A stretch of DNA of 64,000 nt from Bradyrhizobium sp. DOA9 (GTDB lineage: Bacteria > Pseudomonadota > Alphaproteobacteria > Rhizobiales > Xanthobacteraceae). Both the position numbers and the translations under genes were made by a program. The stretch is from NCBI RefSeq assembly GCF_000617845.2, contig NZ_DF820425.1, forward strand, positions 6,144,741-6,208,740, read 5' to 3'. The notes under the pieces are model-generated. The model saw nothing but the letters and a program-made list of their open reading frames with translations, searched no databases and was not told the origin of the DNA. Positions 1-7,815 of the stretch are shown here, in pieces (position 1 is the stretch's first letter; each line of letters opens with the position of its first letter).

Positions 1-434
1 CCGCGCTTCTCGGCGATGCCGCGCGAGATCGCCTCGCGATCGTCCTTGTCGCGGTCGTACAGCACGACTTCGGCGCCGTAGGATTTGGTGCGCTCGCGCT
101 TCGACAGCGGCGCGTCCGCCGGCATCACGATGGTCGCCTGCATCTCCAGGATCTTTGCGGCCGCCGCGACGCCCTGCGCGTGGTTGCCGGAGGAGAACGC
201 GACGACGCCGCCGGCGCGCTTGTCCTGCGGGATCGAGAACACCTTGTTGAAGGCACCGCGGAACTTGAAGGAGCCGGTGCGCTGGAGCATCTCCGGCTTC
301 AGGAACACTTTCGCGCCGACGCGTTCGTTGAGCACGGGGAAGGACAACAGCGGGGTGCGGATGGCGTAAGGCGCGATCACGCGCGCTGCGGCATCGATGT
401 CGGCAGGGCCGACTGGAAGGAGCTGCTCGGTCAT
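1..434 (-). CDS. Threonine dehydratase-family PLP enzyme, C-terminus cut off by window edge
   Basis: The N-terminal 144 codons of a fold-type II PLP enzyme are read leftwards from the ATG at 432-434, beginning MTEQLLPVGPADIDAA. The segment TGSFKFRGA holds the lysine that forms the PLP Schiff base, and SSGNHAQG is the loop that binds the substrate carboxylate or cofactor phosphate. Both are hallmarks of threonine/serine dehydratases, which convert threonine to 2-oxobutanoate and ammonia. The rest of the protein lies beyond position 1, so it is not visible whether a C-terminal ACT domain makes it the biosynthetic IlvA or its absence makes it the catabolic type. The gene lies 66 bp downstream of the agt stop on the same strand and may be read with it. 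Confidence 0.85.
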   Translation of the reverse strand, partial: MTEQLLPVGPADIDAAARVIAPYAIRTPLLSFPVLNERVGAKVFLKPEMLQRTGSFKFRGAFNKVFSIPQDKRAGGVVAFSSGNHAQGVAAAAKILEMQATIVMPADAPLSKRERTKSYGAEVVLYDRDKDDREAISRGIAEKR

Positions 435-500
435 GGCGGAATGTTATCGCGGCCGATCAGGCCCGGGCAAGACACCTCCGCGAGAGTATTCTTCCCCCGC

Positions 501-1544
501 TCAGGCGACCTGGCGCGGCTGTTCCGTGCCGGCCCTTCCGGGCAGCACCGCCCCAACAGCCAAAATGCTGTCGACAAAGACCCGCGCCGAGGCTTCCCAG
601 GTGTAATTGGCGGCAAACGCGACGCAATCCTGCCGGGAAATGTCGAGCGCGGCGAAGCAGGCGCTGCGCAGGTCGTGATCGAGCGCGCCGACCGGCGCAT
701 CGCCGATCACGTCGCGCGGCCCCTTCACGGGGAGTGCCGCGACCGGCAGGCCGCTGGCGAGCGCCTCCAGCAGGACCAGGCCGAAAGTGTCGGTCTTGCT
801 CGGGAACACGAACACGTCGGCGGCCGCGTAGATATCCGCCAGTTCCTCGCCGTGCTTCTCGCCGAGGAAGATCGCATCGGGATAGGCCTCTTCCAGCGAG
901 GCGCGCGCCGGCCCGTCGCCGACGACCACCTTGGTGCCGGGCAGGTCGAGGTCCAGGAACGCCTCGAGATTCTTCTCCACCGCCACCCGGCCGACCGACA
1001 GGAACACGGGCGCGGGCAGGCAGAGATCGACGACGCGGGGGTGGAACAAATTGGTGTCGACGCCGCGCGGCCACAGCACGACATTGTCGAAACCGCGCTC
1101 GGTCAGTTCGCGCGCGAGCGCAGGCGTCGCCGCCATCACGGCGCTGCTGGGCGCATGGAAGCGCCGCAGCGCCCGCCAGATCAGCGAGCCCGGCACCGGC
1201 ACGCGGGCTCGGACATATTCGGGGAAGCGGGTATGGAAGCTGGTCGTGAACGGCAGCTTGCGCTGGCGGCAATAGCGGCGGACCATCAGGCCGATCGGCC
1301 CTTCGGTCGCGATGTGGATGCTGTCCGGGCGCGCCTCCTCGATCAGCTTCGCGATCCGGGCCGGGCGCGGCATGGCGAGACGCACGTCGCGATAGCTCGG
1401 CATCGCAAAGGTGCGGAACGATTGCGGCGTCAGGAACGTGAATTCCACGCCGAGCCCCTTGGCGGCATCCGCGAGCTTGGTCAGCGTCCGAACCACACCG
1501 TTGACTTGCGGGTGCCAGGCGTCGGTCGCGACCAGGATGCGCAT
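501..1544 (-). CDS. agt: GT4-family glycosyltransferase, probable diacylglycerol glycosyltransferase Agt
   Basis: This 347-residue GT-B glycosyltransferase begins MRILVATDAWHPQVNGVVRT, the usual N-terminus of the alpha-mannosyl/glucosyl-transferase group. The donor-binding C-terminal half includes FLSVGRVAVEKNL and PSKTDTFGLVLLEALASGLPV, which contains the EX7E-type region. The start codon overlaps the stop of the upstream phosphoesterase by one base (TGATG), so translation is probably coupled. In Agrobacterium and marine Alphaproteobacteria, an agt gene of this kind next to plcP glycosylates the diacylglycerol released from phospholipids during phosphate starvation. That role is inferred from the pairing and the Pho-box-like site ahead of the pair. 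A sugar transferase for another lipid or glycan is the alternative. Confidence 0.8.
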   Translation of the reverse strand: MRILVATDAWHPQVNGVVRTLTKLADAAKGLGVEFTFLTPQSFRTFAMPSYRDVRLAMPRPARIAKLIEEARPDSIHIATEGPIGLMVRRYCRQRKLPFTTSFHTRFPEYVRARVPVPGSLIWRALRRFHAPSSAVMAATPALARELTERGFDNVVLWPRGVDTNLFHPRVVDLCLPAPVFLSVGRVAVEKNLEAFLDLDLPGTKVVVGDGPARASLEEAYPDAIFLGEKHGEELADIYAAADVFVFPSKTDTFGLVLLEALASGLPVAALPVKGPRDVIGDAPVGALDHDLRSACFAALDISRQDCVAFAANYTWEASARVFVDSILAVGAVLPGRAGTEQPRQVA

Positions 1545-2356
1545 CAGGCCGCCTTTGCCGCGACCTGTGGCACCTGCGCCGGCTTCTGCAACTGATCCGC
1601 CCAGGTGATGATCTCGAAATGGCCGTCATCGTGCTCGACGAGAGCCGTGCAGCTCTCCACCCAGTCGCCGCAATTCATGTAGCGGATGCCGGCCTCGTCG
1701 CGGATCACGGCGTAATGGATGTGGCCGCAGATCACGCCATCGGCGTCGTGGCGCCGCGCCTCGGCGGCGAGAGCCTGCTCGAACGCGCCGATATAGTTGA
1801 CGGCGTTCTTGACCTTCTGCTTGGCCCATTGCGACAGCGACCAATATGGCACGCCGAACAGGCGGCGGAAGAAGTTGACCAGGCGATTCATCTGGATCGC
1901 GAAGTCGTAGGCCTTGTCGCCGAGATGGGCGAGCCAGCGCGCGTTCTGCACCACGAGATCGAAGATGTCGCCGTGGATGACGAGATAGCGCTTGCCGTCG
2001 GCGCCGGTGTGAACGGTGTTCTCGACCACGTCGATGCCGCCGAAATGCGTGCCGTAATAGTTGCGCAGGAACTCGTCGTGATTGCCGGGAATGTAGATGA
2101 CCTTGGCGCCCTTGCGCGCCTTGCGCAAAAGCTTCTGGACGAGGTCGTTGTGCGACTGCGGCCAGTGCCAGCTCGATTTCAGCGCCCAGCCGTCGACGAT
2201 GTCGCCGACGAGATAGATCGTGTCGGCATCATGGTAGCGCAGGAAGTCGAGCAGAAGATCGGCTTGTGAACCGCGGGCTCCGAGATGGACGTCGGAGATG
2301 AACAACGTGCGAAAGCGCCGCTCCGGGCTCTCGTCACTCACATCGTAACTTCCCAT
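1544..2356 (-). CDS. plcP: Calcineurin-like phosphoesterase, probable phospholipase C PlcP (often labelled LpxH-like)
   Basis: This 270-residue metallophosphoesterase carries the full dinuclear metal set: SDVHLG (D22, H24), GDIVDGW, GNHDE, an HGD motif and GHIH near the C-terminus. Such proteins are commonly annotated as UDP-2,3-diacylglucosamine diphosphatase. However, this form, coupled to a GT4 glycosyltransferase, matches the PlcP phospholipase C of Sinorhizobium and Agrobacterium, which cuts phosphatidylcholine to diacylglycerol when phosphate is scarce. A Pho-box-like repeat starts 24 bases before the ATG. Because that box would place transcription very near the ATG at 2356, the in-frame GTG at 2341, preceded by GGAAG, is a possible alternative start. 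No signal peptide is present, which suggests action at the cytoplasmic face of the membrane. Confidence 0.82.
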   Translation of the reverse strand: MGSYDVSDESPERRFRTLFISDVHLGARGSQADLLLDFLRYHDADTIYLVGDIVDGWALKSSWHWPQSHNDLVQKLLRKARKGAKVIYIPGNHDEFLRNYYGTHFGGIDVVENTVHTGADGKRYLVIHGDIFDLVVQNARWLAHLGDKAYDFAIQMNRLVNFFRRLFGVPYWSLSQWAKQKVKNAVNYIGAFEQALAAEARRHDADGVICGHIHYAVIRDEAGIRYMNCGDWVESCTALVEHDDGHFEIITWADQLQKPAQVPQVAAKAA

Positions 2357-2379
2357 GCGCCAGCCTGTAACAATGTCCC

Positions 2380-2397
2380 GTGACAGGGGGATGACCG
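2380..2397 (-). promoter_or_regulatory. Pho-box-like PhoB site upstream of plcP
   Basis: Read on the minus strand, the site is CGGTCAT, four C residues, then CTGTCAC. These are two 7-base direct repeats spaced by exactly 4 bases, as in the PhoB box (CTGTCAT, 4 bases, CTGTCAT). Each half has one mismatch. It ends 23 bases upstream of the annotated plcP ATG. The pattern is directly visible. PhoB binding is inferred. Confidence 0.65.
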
Positions 2398-2545
2398 ATT
2401 GAACCCTCGAGGCACCCAGAAATACGAATCACGCCTTGCCTCGCCCTCCCCGCGAATATCAGTCGCATGCGACAATCAGGCGACATGGCGCCGCAGGGGG
2501 CTGCGGAGATCAGATTGCGGCCGGAAGCCACGAGGCAGATGCGCT

Positions 2546-2705
2546 CCCTCCCCCGCTTGCGGGGGAGGGTTGGGGAGAGGGTGTTTCCGCGGTGGGATTG
2601 TCGAGAAATGCGGAGGCTATCCCTGGGTGGCAAAGAGCCCTCACCCGCCGCGCTCTGCGAGCGCGTCGGCGCTCCCGCAAGCGGGCGAGGCGAAGCAAGC
2701 CCCTC
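2546..2705. repeat. Palindromic intergenic repeat with purine/pyrimidine-rich hairpins
   Basis: At 2546-2569 two perfect 11-base arms (CCCTCCCCCGC and its complement) flank two bases. They are followed by a pyrimidine/purine-rich stretch ending in CCCCTCTC just before the thiD stop. The style (CTCTCCCC hairpins) is shared with the larger element at 14975-15141. It belongs to the short interspersed palindromes common in rhizobial genomes. The rest of the 2357-2705 gap holds the Pho box and no convincing gene. Confidence 0.7.
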
Positions 2706-3506
2706 TCAGTAGAACCGGTGGAAATGATGGATCGGCCCGTGGCCGTGGCCGACGCTGAAGCGGTCGGCGGCGGCGATCGCGGCGCTGATCCAGGCCTTGG
2801 CGTTGCGCACGGCAGCCTCGAGATCCTCGCCCCTGGCCAGCCCCGCCGCGATGGCGGAGGACAACGAGCAGCCGGTGCCATGGGTGTTGCGGGTGGCCAC
2901 GCGCGGGGCGGCGAGCGCGATCGTGGTCTCGGCAGTGACGAGATAATCGATGCTCTCGGCACCCTCCCCGTGCCCGCCCTTGATCAGGACGGCGCGGCAG
3001 CCCAGCGCCAGCAGGCGGCGCCCCTGGCTTTCGATCTCGGCCTCGCTCGCGGCCACCGGCGCATCGAGCAGGGCCGCAGCCTCCGGCAGGTTCGGCGTGA
3101 TCACGGCAGCGAGCCGCATCAATCTGGTGCGCAGGGCATCGACGGCCTCCGTGGCGAGCAGGCGGTCGCCGGACGTCGCCACCATGACGGGGTCGAGCAC
3201 GACGTGCCGCGGCGCCCAGCGCGACAGCGCGGCCGCGATGGCGTCGATGCTGGCGGCCTGGGCCACCATGCCGATCTTCACCGCACCGATGTCGAGGTCG
3301 GAGAACACCGCGTCGATCTGCTCGGTGACGAACCCGGCCGGAACCGCGTGAATGCCGGTCACCCCGCGCGTGTTCTGCGCCGTCAGCGCCGTGATCGCGG
3401 AGGCGCCGTAGACGCCGAGCGCGGCAAAGGTCTTCAGGTCGGCCTGGATGCCGGCGCCGCCGCTCGAATCGGAACCGGCGATGGTGAGCGCGACCGGGGT
3501 CGTCAT
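2706..3506 (-). CDS. thiD: Hydroxymethylpyrimidine/phosphomethylpyrimidine kinase
   Basis: A 266-residue ribokinase-fold enzyme of thiamine synthesis that phosphorylates HMP and HMP-phosphate to HMP-pyrophosphate. The N-terminus [20 protein letters not shown] is the classic ThiD substrate and P-loop signature. [17 protein letters not shown] near the C-terminus is the anion hole with the catalytic region. The start is taken at the ATG at 3504-3506 because the protein then begins directly at the family signature. An in-frame extension upstream to 3647 would add a sequence of no recognisable domain. It stands alone, with no other thi genes around it, and is divergent from the histidine kinase at 3824. 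Confidence 0.93.
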   Translation of the reverse strand: MTTPVALTIAGSDSSGGAGIQADLKTFAALGVYGASAITALTAQNTRGVTGIHAVPAGFVTEQIDAVFSDLDIGAVKIGMVAQAASIDAIAAALSRWAPRHVVLDPVMVATSGDRLLATEAVDALRTRLMRLAAVITPNLPEAAALLDAPVAASEAEIESQGRRLLALGCRAVLIKGGHGEGAESIDYLVTAETTIALAAPRVATRNTHGTGCSLSSAIAAGLARGEDLEAAVRNAKAWISAAIAAADRFSVGHGHGPIHHFHRFY

Positions 3507-3823
3507 CGCGGGATACACGTGCTCGAGGAGGCCGCCATGGCCTGTCCTAGCGCGACCGTGGAACGCCGGCAAGCGCGCCGGGACGCCGTCAAGCGTGATT
3601 CGGAAATCGATTGCACCTCGCGAATCAGTCCGACACAGCGCGGCCAAGGGCCCCGCAATGATGCGGGCTTGAAAATGCAGCGGCGCCGGACCCTTGCTAT
3701 AGTCGCGTACCTTAGCGTGCTTCGCCGGCTACGCGAGACGTCAGGTGGTGGAACCGTCCGGTGACCCGATGTTGCGGGCCGATCCGGTCCGCAAGCCATC
3801 TGAAAGACTCCTGGGGTGGAACG
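3507..3823. promoter_or_regulatory. Divergent intergenic region between thiD and the histidine kinase
   Basis: No convincing gene is present in these 317 bases. A small GC hairpin (CCCGCA, ATGA, TGCGGG) lies near 3653-3668. TATAGT at 3698-3703 could serve as a -10 box for the rightward kinase gene, but no well-spaced -35 was found. The promoter call is therefore weak. Confidence 0.3.
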
Positions 3824-5800
3824 ATGTGGGCCTTCTTCGAACGTCTCCTCGACTCGTCCATGCTCTCGCCGCACGGCATCTGCCTGTTGTGGGAGCCTCA
3901 GCTGATCTGGCTTCACGTCGTTTCCGACGCCTGCATCGCCGCCGCCTATTTCTCGATCCCGTTCGTCCTCGCCATCCTCGTCACCAAGCGGCGCGACCTC
4001 AAGTTCGGCTGGGTCTACTGGGCATTCGCGATCTTCATCATGGCCTGCGGCCTGACCCACGTGCTGTCGATCTACACGCTCTGGGTTCCGATCTATGGCA
4101 TCGAGGGCATGGTCAAGGCCGCGACCGCGGTGGCATCGGTGTTCACGGCAGGCGCGCTCTGGCCGCTGCTGCCGAAGATCCTGACGATCCCCTCGCCGTT
4201 CGAGCTGCGACAGGTCCAGGCCGCGCTCGAGGAGGAGGAAATCAAGAGCCGCGACGCAGCGCTGCTGCTGCAGCAGGTCCGCGACGCCCAACGCGCGATG
4301 CGCGAAAGCGTGGCGCGCCTCACCGCGATCGTCGAGACCGCGGTCGACGGCGTCATCCTGTTCGACGCGCAGGACCGCATCCTGCTGTTCAATCCGGCCT
4401 GCGAGCGCCTGTTCGGCTATCAGGCCGATGAGGTCATGGGCTGGGACGTCAGCATGCTGATGCCGGAGGCTGACGCTTCGTCCGACAGCGCCACGCGGCA
4501 TTTCGCGACCGGCGGCGAATCCGTCGGCCTGCGCAAGGACGGCACGACGTTCGCGATGGACCTGTCGGTCGGCCAGGCCCGGCAGGACGGCGAATTGATC
4601 TTCGTCGGCATCGTCCACGACCTCACCGCGCGCAAGCTGACCGAGCAGCAGCTCCAGCAGGCGCAGAAGATGGAGACGGTCGGCCAGCTCTCCGGCGGCA
4701 TCGCGCACGATTTCAACAATCTGCTGACCGTCATCATCGGCAATGCCGAGCACCTCAGCGAGCAGCTCAAGGCGAGGCCGGACCTCAGGCGCTTTGCCGA
4801 GGACATCTGCCAATCGGGCGAACGGGGCGCCGAGCTGACGCAGCGCCTGCTCGCCTTCAGCCGCCGCCAATTGCTGCAGCCTCGGACGATCGATTGCCGG
4901 AGCCTGCTCGATTCCATGTTCAAGCTGCTCAAGCGCACCTTGCGCGAAGACATCGAGATCAGGACGACCTCGGGGCCCGGCACGATCCTGGCGTTTGCCG
5001 ACCGCGCCCAGCTCGAATCCGCGGTGCTGAACCTCGCGCTCAACGCGCAGGATGCCATGCCGTCGGGAGGCCACCTCACCCTGGCCACGGAGCTGGTCAC
5101 GATCGACGATGATCGCGCCTTTCACCCGGAAGTCGCACCCGGCAGCTACGTCTTGATCGCGGTCACCGATGACGGCGAAGGCATGACGCCCGAGATCACC
5201 GCACGCGCGTTCGAGCCGTTCTTCACCACCAAGGAGGTCGGCAAGGGTTCGGGCCTCGGCCTCAGCATGGTCTATGGCTTTGCCAAGCAATCAGGCGGCC
5301 ACGTCTCGATCTACAGCGAGGCCGGCCTTGGGACCACGGTCAGGATCTACCTGCCGCGCGCGAACACCGGCCGGTCGCAGGCCGATCCTTCCGACGGCGA
5401 GGACAGCGCGCCGCGTGGCTACGAGACGATCCTGATCGTCGAGGACGATCCGTTCGTCCGCTCCTCCGTCATTCGCAGGGTGGAAGCGCTCGGATATCGC
5501 GTCGTCGCCGCGGTCAACGGCAAGGATGCCCTGCAGCAACTGCAGGGCGATCCCGGCATCAACTTGCTGTTCACCGATATCGTGATGCCGGGCGGCTTGA
5601 GCGGCTGGGAGCTCGCCGATCAGGCGCGGCGGCTGCGTCCCGGCCTGCCGGTTCTGTTCACCTCGGGCTACGCGCTGGAGACCCTGGTCGAGCAGGGACG
5701 CGCGCAGGCGGAAGCGTTCGTGCTGACCAAGCCCTATCGCAAGATCGAGCTCGCCCAACGGCTCAGGGATGCTCTGGCCGCGGCGGCCGTCTCATCCTGA
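3824..5800 (+). CDS. Hybrid histidine kinase with ETR1-type ethylene-binding membrane domain
   Basis: A 658-residue protein. Residues about 28-120 form three membrane helices closely resembling the plant ethylene receptor ETR1. D35, Y42, I45, P46, I72, C75 and H79 match the seven ETR1 residues D25, Y32, I35, P36, I62, C65 and H69, all with the same +10 offset. C75 and H79 (CGLTH) correspond to the copper ligands. A PAS domain follows (about 165-280), then HisKA with H295 (GGIAHDFNN), HATPase_c (NLALNAQDAMP, DDGEGM, GSGLGLSMVYG) and a C-terminal receiver with D585 (FTDIVMP). The ATG at 3824 is chosen over the in-frame ATG at 3761 because GGGGTGG precedes it and the ETR1-like domain starts right after. 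No separate response regulator is adjacent. The ligand is inferred. Confidence 0.9.
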   Translation: MWAFFERLLDSSMLSPHGICLLWEPQLIWLHVVSDACIAAAYFSIPFVLAILVTKRRDLKFGWVYWAFAIFIMACGLTHVLSIYTLWVPIYGIEGMVKAATAVASVFTAGALWPLLPKILTIPSPFELRQVQAALEEEEIKSRDAALLLQQVRDAQRAMRESVARLTAIVETAVDGVILFDAQDRILLFNPACERLFGYQADEVMGWDVSMLMPEADASSDSATRHFATGGESVGLRKDGTTFAMDLSVGQARQDGELIFVGIVHDLTARKLTEQQLQQAQKMETVGQLSGGIAHDFNNLLTVIIGNAEHLSEQLKARPDLRRFAEDICQSGERGAELTQRLLAFSRRQLLQPRTIDCRSLLDSMFKLLKRTLREDIEIRTTSGPGTILAFADRAQLESAVLNLALNAQDAMPSGGHLTLATELVTIDDDRAFHPEVAPGSYVLIAVTDDGEGMTPEITARAFEPFFTTKEVGKGSGLGLSMVYGFAKQSGGHVSIYSEAGLGTTVRIYLPRANTGRSQADPSDGEDSAPRGYETILIVEDDPFVRSSVIRRVEALGYRVVAAVNGKDALQQLQGDPGINLLFTDIVMPGGLSGWELADQARRLRPGLPVLFTSGYALETLVEQGRAQAEAFVLTKPYRKIELAQRLRDALAAAAVSS

Positions 5801-5899
5801 CACTTGCGAATGCGCCTCGGACGATCCAGCAAGTTCGCTTGCTAAATCCGGCCGGTTTTGGCCTATTAGCCGGAAGAATCCGCTTTCGGAGTGCCCGCG

Positions 5900-6145
5900 A
5901 TGGTTCCTTTCTTCGTCCAGATCAAATGCAAGCTCGGCCAGTCCTACACGGTGGCCAATGCGCTTGCCGAAGCCGAGATCGCCTCCGAGATCTATTCCAC
6001 GGCCGGCCAATACGACCTCCTGGTGAAGTTCTACGTCGACAAGGACACCGACATCGGCCACTTCGTGAACGAGAAGGTGCAGGTGCTGCCGGGCATCCAG
6101 GACACCCTCACCATCATCACCTTCAAGGCGTTCGGTACGGGCTAA
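5900..6145 (+). CDS. Stand-alone Lrp/AsnC ligand-binding (RAM) domain protein
   Basis: An 81-residue protein beginning MVPFFVQIKCKLGQSYTVA. It consists only of the beta-alpha-beta-beta-alpha-beta RAM fold that binds amino acids at the oligomer interface in Lrp/AsnC regulators, and it lacks the helix-turn-helix. Such single-domain forms assemble into rings and are thought to sense amino acids or modulate full-length Lrp proteins. The ATG at 5900 is preferred to the GTG at 5891 because GGAG at 5888-5891 is well placed for it. It reads alone, downstream of the histidine kinase with a 99-base gap. Its partner is not visible here. Confidence 0.85.
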   Translation: MVPFFVQIKCKLGQSYTVANALAEAEIASEIYSTAGQYDLLVKFYVDKDTDIGHFVNEKVQVLPGIQDTLTIITFKAFGTG

Positions 6146-6248
6146 AGCGCGATGCGATCAGGATGAAGCGTCCTCGCGCTTTGGGTTATTGTTCGAGCAT
6201 GATCTTTTCGGAAAACCGCTACGCACTTTTCCGGATCATGCTCTAGCG
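6146..6248. repeat. Rhizobial palindromic repeat between convergent genes
   Basis: Perfect 10-base arms GAGCATGATC (6195-6204) and GATCATGCTC (6234-6243) enclose a shorter stem of TTTTCGGAAAA and CTTTTCCG. Upstream lies a sequence of the AAAGCGCGATGCGATCAGGATGAA type. This combination is a widespread interspersed element in Bradyrhizobium and relatives. It lies between two convergent genes and may also end transcription. Confidence 0.75.
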
Positions 6249-6255
6249 TTGCGGC

Positions 6256-7218
6256 TCAGCCGCCCTGCTTGCGCTGGGGCGGTGTCGGTCCCTGCACCGG
6301 CGGCAGCGACTTCAGATAGATGGCCATCGCAGCGCGGTCTTCCGCCGTCAGTTGCGCCAGGTTCTTGATCACCGGCCGCATCGCGCCCGAAGCGCTGTCG
6401 CCCTCGGGCATGTCGCCGGTCTCGAGAAAATCCGCGATATCCTTCTCGCTCCAGCTGCCGATGCCCTGCTGCGTGATGTTCGGCACCCAGCCCTCGCCGT
6501 CCGGATTGGGCCCGCCGGCAAAGCGCTGGCCGGCGATGATGCCGCCGAGCGCATTGCGCGGGCTGTGGCATTCGGCGCAATGGCCGAAACCGTTGACGAG
6601 ATAGGCCCCGCGATTCCATTGCGGCGAGCGCCCGGCGTCCGTGACGAACGGCGCGGTGTCCATGAACAGCAATTTCCAGATGCCGAGATTGCGGCGGATG
6701 TTGAACGGAAACGGCAGCGCGTGGTCGCCCACTCTGCCTGATACCGGCGGCAGCGTCTTCAGATAGGCAAAGAGATCGCGGACGTCGTCGATGCTGGCCA
6801 GATGATAGGACGTGTAGGGGAACGAGGGGAAATAGTGCGTGCCCGCGGGCGAGATGCCGCGCAGCACGGCATTGACGAAATCGGCCTCGCTCCAGCGGCC
6901 GATCCCGTCGGCCGGATCGGGGGAAATATTGGGAACGTAGAACGTGCCGAACGGCGAGCCCAGTGCCAGGCCGCCGCCGAGCCGCAGGCGATCGGGTTGG
7001 TTCGGCACCGCATGACATGACGAGCAGCCGCCGGCATTGAACAGCTCCTGCCCGTTGGCGAGATCGGGGCTGCGTGTCGCAGCCGGCAGGGCCAGCGCCG
7101 CCGGGGCGGTCAACCACCAATAGAGGCCGAACGCCGCAACGGCGGCGATCAGGGCGGCTAGAAGCGTTGGTCGCAGCATTCGATCATTCCATCGTGAGCG
7201 CGCGAACTTAAGGGTCAT
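6256..7218 (-). CDS. Membrane-anchored diheme cytochrome c
   Basis: A 320-residue protein with an N-terminal hydrophobic anchor (about residues 14-42, LLAALIAAVAAFGLYWW), so it should sit on the periplasmic side of the inner membrane. Two haem c sites are seen, CSSCH and CAECH, the second followed by SPRNALGG. The C-terminal AAMAIYLKSLPPV resembles the cytochrome subunits of PQQ- or flavin-dependent alcohol/aldehyde dehydrogenases. Those usually have three haem sites, but only two are present here and no dehydrogenase gene is adjacent. The ATG at 7179 (MLRPTLL) is an alternative start immediately ahead of the hydrophobic stretch. The electron donor is unknown. Confidence 0.85.
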   Translation of the reverse strand: MTLKFARSRWNDRMLRPTLLAALIAAVAAFGLYWWLTAPAALALPAATRSPDLANGQELFNAGGCSSCHAVPNQPDRLRLGGGLALGSPFGTFYVPNISPDPADGIGRWSEADFVNAVLRGISPAGTHYFPSFPYTSYHLASIDDVRDLFAYLKTLPPVSGRVGDHALPFPFNIRRNLGIWKLLFMDTAPFVTDAGRSPQWNRGAYLVNGFGHCAECHSPRNALGGIIAGQRFAGGPNPDGEGWVPNITQQGIGSWSEKDIADFLETGDMPEGDSASGAMRPVIKNLAQLTAEDRAAMAIYLKSLPPVQGPTPPQRKQGG

Positions 7219-7332
7219 GCCTTGCCCGATCCAACCACGAATATTTTAGATGGGTCGGCTGTAATGCGGGAATAAACCGCATGACCTACTGTTTGAAGGT
7301 TGCCAGCAATCAGGCGTCAACAGGAGAGACCC

Positions 7333-7752
7333 ATGACCAAAGCCGTTCTTGCCACACTGGTACTCGGAGCTGCCGTTGCATTCGCCGCCCCGGCCGGCGC
7401 GGAGAAGCTGAAGGCGATCCTGGACGGCAAATCCGAAGTTCCTCCCAGCACCAGCAGCGCCACCGGCACGGCCGATCTGGACTACGACGCTGCCAGCAAG
7501 AAGCTGTCCTGGACCGTCACCTATTCCGGCCTCTCGGGCCCCGCCACCGCCGCGCATTTCCATGGTCCTGCCGAAGCCGGCAAGAACGCCGGCGTCGCGG
7601 TCCCGATCCCGAATGCCGCCTCGAGCCCCGTCAAGGGCGAAGCCACCCTCACGGACGCTCAGGCCACCGATCTGCTCGGCGGCAAGTACTACATCAACAT
7701 CCACACCGCGGCGAACCCGGGCGGCGAGATCCGTGGTCAGGTGACGAAGTAA
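7333..7752 (+). CDS. Secreted CHRD-domain protein
   Basis: A 139-residue protein with a clear signal peptide (MTKAVLATLVLGAAVAFAAPAGA, cleavage after the AGA). Nearly the whole mature part is a CHRD domain, including HFHGPAEAGKNAGV and the terminal YYINIHTAANPGGEIRGQV. CHRD domains occur in chordin and in many bacterial exported proteins, and their bacterial role is not established. The ATG at 7333 follows AGGAGA with good spacing, while the upstream in-frame start at 7300 lacks such a site. A strong hairpin terminator follows at 7771, so it is probably a single-gene unit. Confidence 0.9.
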   Translation: MTKAVLATLVLGAAVAFAAPAGAEKLKAILDGKSEVPPSTSSATGTADLDYDAASKKLSWTVTYSGLSGPATAAHFHGPAEAGKNAGVAVPIPNAASSPVKGEATLTDAQATDLLGGKYYINIHTAANPGGEIRGQVTK

Positions 7753-7770
7753 CTTTTGTGCTGCACAGGA

Positions 7771-7798
7771 AGGGCGGTTGCTTCGCAATCGCCCTTTT
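7771..7798 (+). terminator. Rho-independent terminator of the CHRD gene
   Basis: The stem GGGCGGTTGC and GCAATCGCCC (one G-T wobble) encloses TTC and is followed by TTTT. It lies 19 bases after the CHRD stop codon. Confidence 0.8.
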
Positions 7799-7815
7799 CG
7801 ATTCCGGTAGTCCGC

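Noticed and set aside
180-1595. Long plus-strand frame across the agt region
   Set aside because: Antisense to two recognised genes. Its composition is that of a reverse-complement shadow.
1544-2356. Calling this gene lpxH with confidence
   Set aside because: The metal motifs are shared by both families, but the coupled glycosyltransferase and Pho-box-like site fit PlcP better.
3503-5290. 595-codon minus-strand frame opposite the histidine kinase
   Set aside because: The plus strand encodes a complete sensor kinase with all motifs. The opposite frame shows none.
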